From assembly GCF_032118995.1 (NCBI RefSeq), contig NC_092650.1, positions 5,642,001 through 5,706,000 on the forward strand: a stretch of 64,000 bases of DNA, given 5' to 3'. How positions within the stretch are numbered: position 1 is the first letter of the stretch; each line of letters starts with the position of its first letter. This document shows positions 62,201-64,000 of this stretch, piece by piece. The DNA comes from Asterias amurensis (taxonomy: Eukaryota; Echinodermata; Asteroidea; Forcipulatida; Asteriidae). The notes below the pieces were generated by a model. It was not told the DNA's origin. It searched no databases and saw only the letters and a list, made by a program, of their open reading frames with translations. The position numbers were made by a program, and so were the translations under genes.

Positions 62201-63603
62201 TAATGGGAAAGTACACGTTTGGTAATTGTCAAAGACCAGTCTTCTCACTCGGTGTATCCCAACATAAGCATAAAATAACAAACCTGTGAAAAGTTTAGCT
62301 AAATTGGTCATCGCAGTTGCGAGAAAATGATGAGAGAAAAAAAAAACACCCTTGTGTGACGAGTTTGTGTGCTTTCAGATAAGAATAACATACTTCTGGC
62401 TCAAAGTCTTTTAATATTTTAGTGAGAAATTACCTCTTTCTCAAAATCTATGCTACTTCAGAGGGAGCCGTTTCTCACAATGTTATACACTATCAACAGC
62501 TCTCCAATGCTCGTTACCAAGTCATATTTGTTTTAAGTAATTACCAAACGTGTATCTTCCTTTTCATTAAGCCCACTTATTTACCCTCTACAAGAAGGAA
62601 GAATCTGTCTTTCTTCCTCCGCAGTAAACTGATTGCCTTCTCAGTCATCTCAATAATGCTCGGTTCACCTTCAGGACCGTCATCCCTCAGCGCCTCGTAG
62701 TCCATGTGCTCATAATTAAAGAGCCCTGTAATCATAAAGTGGGATGACATTTCAAGTTTATAACCTTTGAAAAAAAATCTACCTTAGGATCATCAACATT
62801 GTCATCACACAACTGCAATGTCTTGCCAATGTTGAGCAACTTGGAGTCAATTGTCATTTTGGTCTCTGCAAGGGCCTCCGTGGTGCAGGTGTTATATGCA
62901 GCAAGCCACACTGGACTTTTGACGTCACACTTCGAGGCCCGTGATCTTGCGGATATAAACGGCGACCAGAATAGCCACAGTCTGGGGTCCCTTGTCCGCA
63001 CTCACAGTCTGCAACAGCTTCGGATCGAGTACCCCCACTTCTGCATGTTCCGTTTGCATTTTTCCACGTCTGGGCGCAGTTTGTTAACTTAAGACTGCGC
63101 CATGTAAATAACTTAAAATTTACACACATAAATAAGTTCGTCGTGTGCCACCAGTAGGGCGGATGGCTCGGGCTACGCTATTCTTTAAGGCACAAAGTTG
63201 TCTACCTTTGTCAGTAGCAGAATATTACCGGCTGCTTATCGTGTTGTGGGAGGTCCACCAACACCTCGGAAGTGCGCCTATGGTAGACTGATCTTTATCC
63301 GCAATTCAATTGAAGCGAAGTATTCGTTGCGAATTTGTGACGTCGAAGTTCGAATCGCATTCACAGGAAGTATGAACCGGGCTTTGAATACTCACCGAGT
63401 ATGTAGTCCGTACTGTTGGGATCGATGTTGTCGAACTGTTCCTTGTTCCAGACAAAGTCAGCCCTTCCAAGCTTAGCCCTGGCTAGCCGCCACTCGTCTA
63501 TAAGATTACGACCGTCTTGTCTGATGCCTCTAAGAAGTGGATTTCCTCCGTAGTCTGTTTTGGACGTCGGCATGAAGCTTGATCGTCCTCCTCCCATAGC
63601 GAC
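59232..63603 (-). CDS. Alkaline phosphatase, 3' part of the gene
   Basis: Minus-strand exons: 63603-63396, 62725-62585, 61583-61392, 60845-60708, 59482-59232. All are in phase, 309 aa; upstream exons lie beyond the window. Motifs in order: [37 protein letters not shown] (Asp and His zinc ligands kept; the usual DHGHH reads DMAHH), [19 protein letters not shown] (Asp-His metal site), and [20 protein letters not shown] with [18 protein letters not shown]. These are the metal-binding and crown regions of eukaryotic alkaline phosphatases, zinc/magnesium ectoenzymes that hydrolyse phosphate monoesters and are usually GPI-anchored homodimers. The final exon reads past YAACIG for about 30 residues ([18 protein letters not shown]) with no hydrophobic GPI tail. 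A donor-like gtagtg lies inside it, so one more 3' exon may exist. The catalytic Ser is outside the window. Confidence 0.94.
59551..59750. mobile_element. Family D MITE, copy in alkaline phosphatase intron
   Basis: GGGCCAAATTTCATAGGGTT and AGCAGCTCTATGAAATTTGG as inverted ends. The interior has GGATACCAGTCACAATT. A SINE S3 follows at once. Confidence 0.75.
59752..59990 (+). mobile_element. tRNA-derived SINE, family S3
   Basis: GAGTGTGGGTTCGAATCCTG (box B) followed by GTGCCCTTGAGCAAGGCGC and a G run at the end. The 5' part of the head is missing. Confidence 0.6.
60019..60406 (-). mobile_element. Family A TTAA-MITE, full copy A21
   Basis: TTAA at both ends and a perfect central palindrome (TTGATTTCGAGACCTCAAG mirrored). 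Alkaline phosphatase intron. Confidence 0.92.
60898..61095. repeat. Dispersed repeat L
   Basis: GAAACTTTGCATGGTGGGAG, GGTTCGGAGAAGAACCGGT, CGATCAGTATGCTCTTTC. Same family as 25775-25925. Confidence 0.5.
62200..62570 (+). mobile_element. Family A' TTAA-MITE
   Basis: TTAA-TGGGAAAGTACACGTTTGG ... CCAAACGTGTATCTTCC with TTAA at 62567. The interior is A-like with ACTTCTGGCTCAAAGTC. It ends 9 bp into the intron from the donor of the exon at 62585-62725. Confidence 0.88.
63313..63385. mobile_element. Family K MITE fragment at an alkaline phosphatase donor
   Basis: GAAGCGAAGTATTCGTTGCG to CACAGGAAGTATGAACCGGG and CTT, matching the right half of 1169-1366. The end is about 10 bp from the 5' splice site at 63395. 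Confidence 0.8.
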
Positions 63604-64000
63604 CTTTTCTCAAGAAGAAAGAGATAGATGTGAGGAGGTAGATTTTGTTCTTAAGAGGACTGTCTTGCTCTACTGCGGAGTGGATTTTCGTAATACGGGG
63701 AGACTTCCTGTCCTGCTTTTTAACCATTACCTGGGCACAAAATATAGCAAAGGAAGTCCACAGAGTCTACAACACAGAGCTGTGTTTGTGTGGATGAGCT
63801 TTCGGGTGTCCTTGTGGGGTATTTTACACAATGGAATAATGAACCCCGTTAATATTTTAACAACATTAGCAGGACCCAATGGCACAAACCGGATCCGATT
63901 GGCTGAGTTTGTGAGGGCACACCAATTTTCAAGTACTGTAAAGAGGACTGAAAGGGTAAAATAACATTAATAAAACAATTAATGGAAGTGTAGGCTACCA
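63604..64000 (-). other. Upstream intron of alkaline phosphatase at the window edge
   Basis: No upstream alkaline phosphatase exon is recognised here; the missing 5' exons must lie beyond 64000. Confidence 0.5.

Overview
The window looks like a piece of an echinoderm nuclear genome, most likely a sea star (Asteroidea). The evidence is intron-rich deuterostome genes (EDEM2, PIGU, a CYP2-clan P450, SRCR receptor, alkaline phosphatase), AT-rich introns, and introns and spacers packed with short palindromic non-autonomous elements. The taxon is inferred from gene content and repeat style, not from a search.

Layout. 911-11534 (+): EDEM2, complete in 10 exons (554 aa). 14228-20832 (-): a small coiled-coil gene resembling only the C-terminus of CEP290 (249 aa), head-to-head with 21331-27098 (+): a complete CYP2-type cytochrome P450 (509 aa, 5 exons). 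27974-30703 (-): a C18orf21/UPF0711-like gene whose 5' end is unresolved. 33536-34858 (-): an unrecognised two-exon gene with duplicated N-terminal motifs. 37768-45333 (+): PIGU, complete in 11 exons (441 aa). 48144-55662 (-): a complete type I membrane receptor with three SRCR domains and a tail with four PPxY motifs (564 aa, 7 exons). 59232-63603 (-): the 3' part of an alkaline phosphatase gene that continues past the window edge. EDEM2 and PIGU are both endoplasmic-reticulum proteins (glycoprotein disposal and GPI attachment), and alkaline phosphatases are typically GPI-anchored. The genes are separate eukaryotic units and no operon is implied.

Repeats. At least three related families of palindromic MITE-like elements (called A, B and C here) are bounded by TTAA target sites. 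They share internal modules and occur about 35 times. Further foldback elements (D, F, G, H, I, J, K), tRNA-derived SINEs (S1-S4) and 5'-truncated LINE tails fill introns. Several MITE ends lie within 8-35 bp of exon borders. One supplies most of a polypyrimidine tract, and one sits exactly on a stop codon.

Most interesting signal: three family-A/A' copies (27.5, 29.5 and 53.3 kb) are flanked on both sides by direct repeats of 22-50 bp, each block itself bounded by TTAA or TTGA. This gives the layout TTAA-block-TTAA-[element]-TTAA-block-TTAA, which goes beyond the 4-bp TTAA duplication expected of a piggyBac-like element. No CRISPR, phage, retroviral or Polinton-like element was recognised. 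ORFs in several tandem repeats are artefacts.
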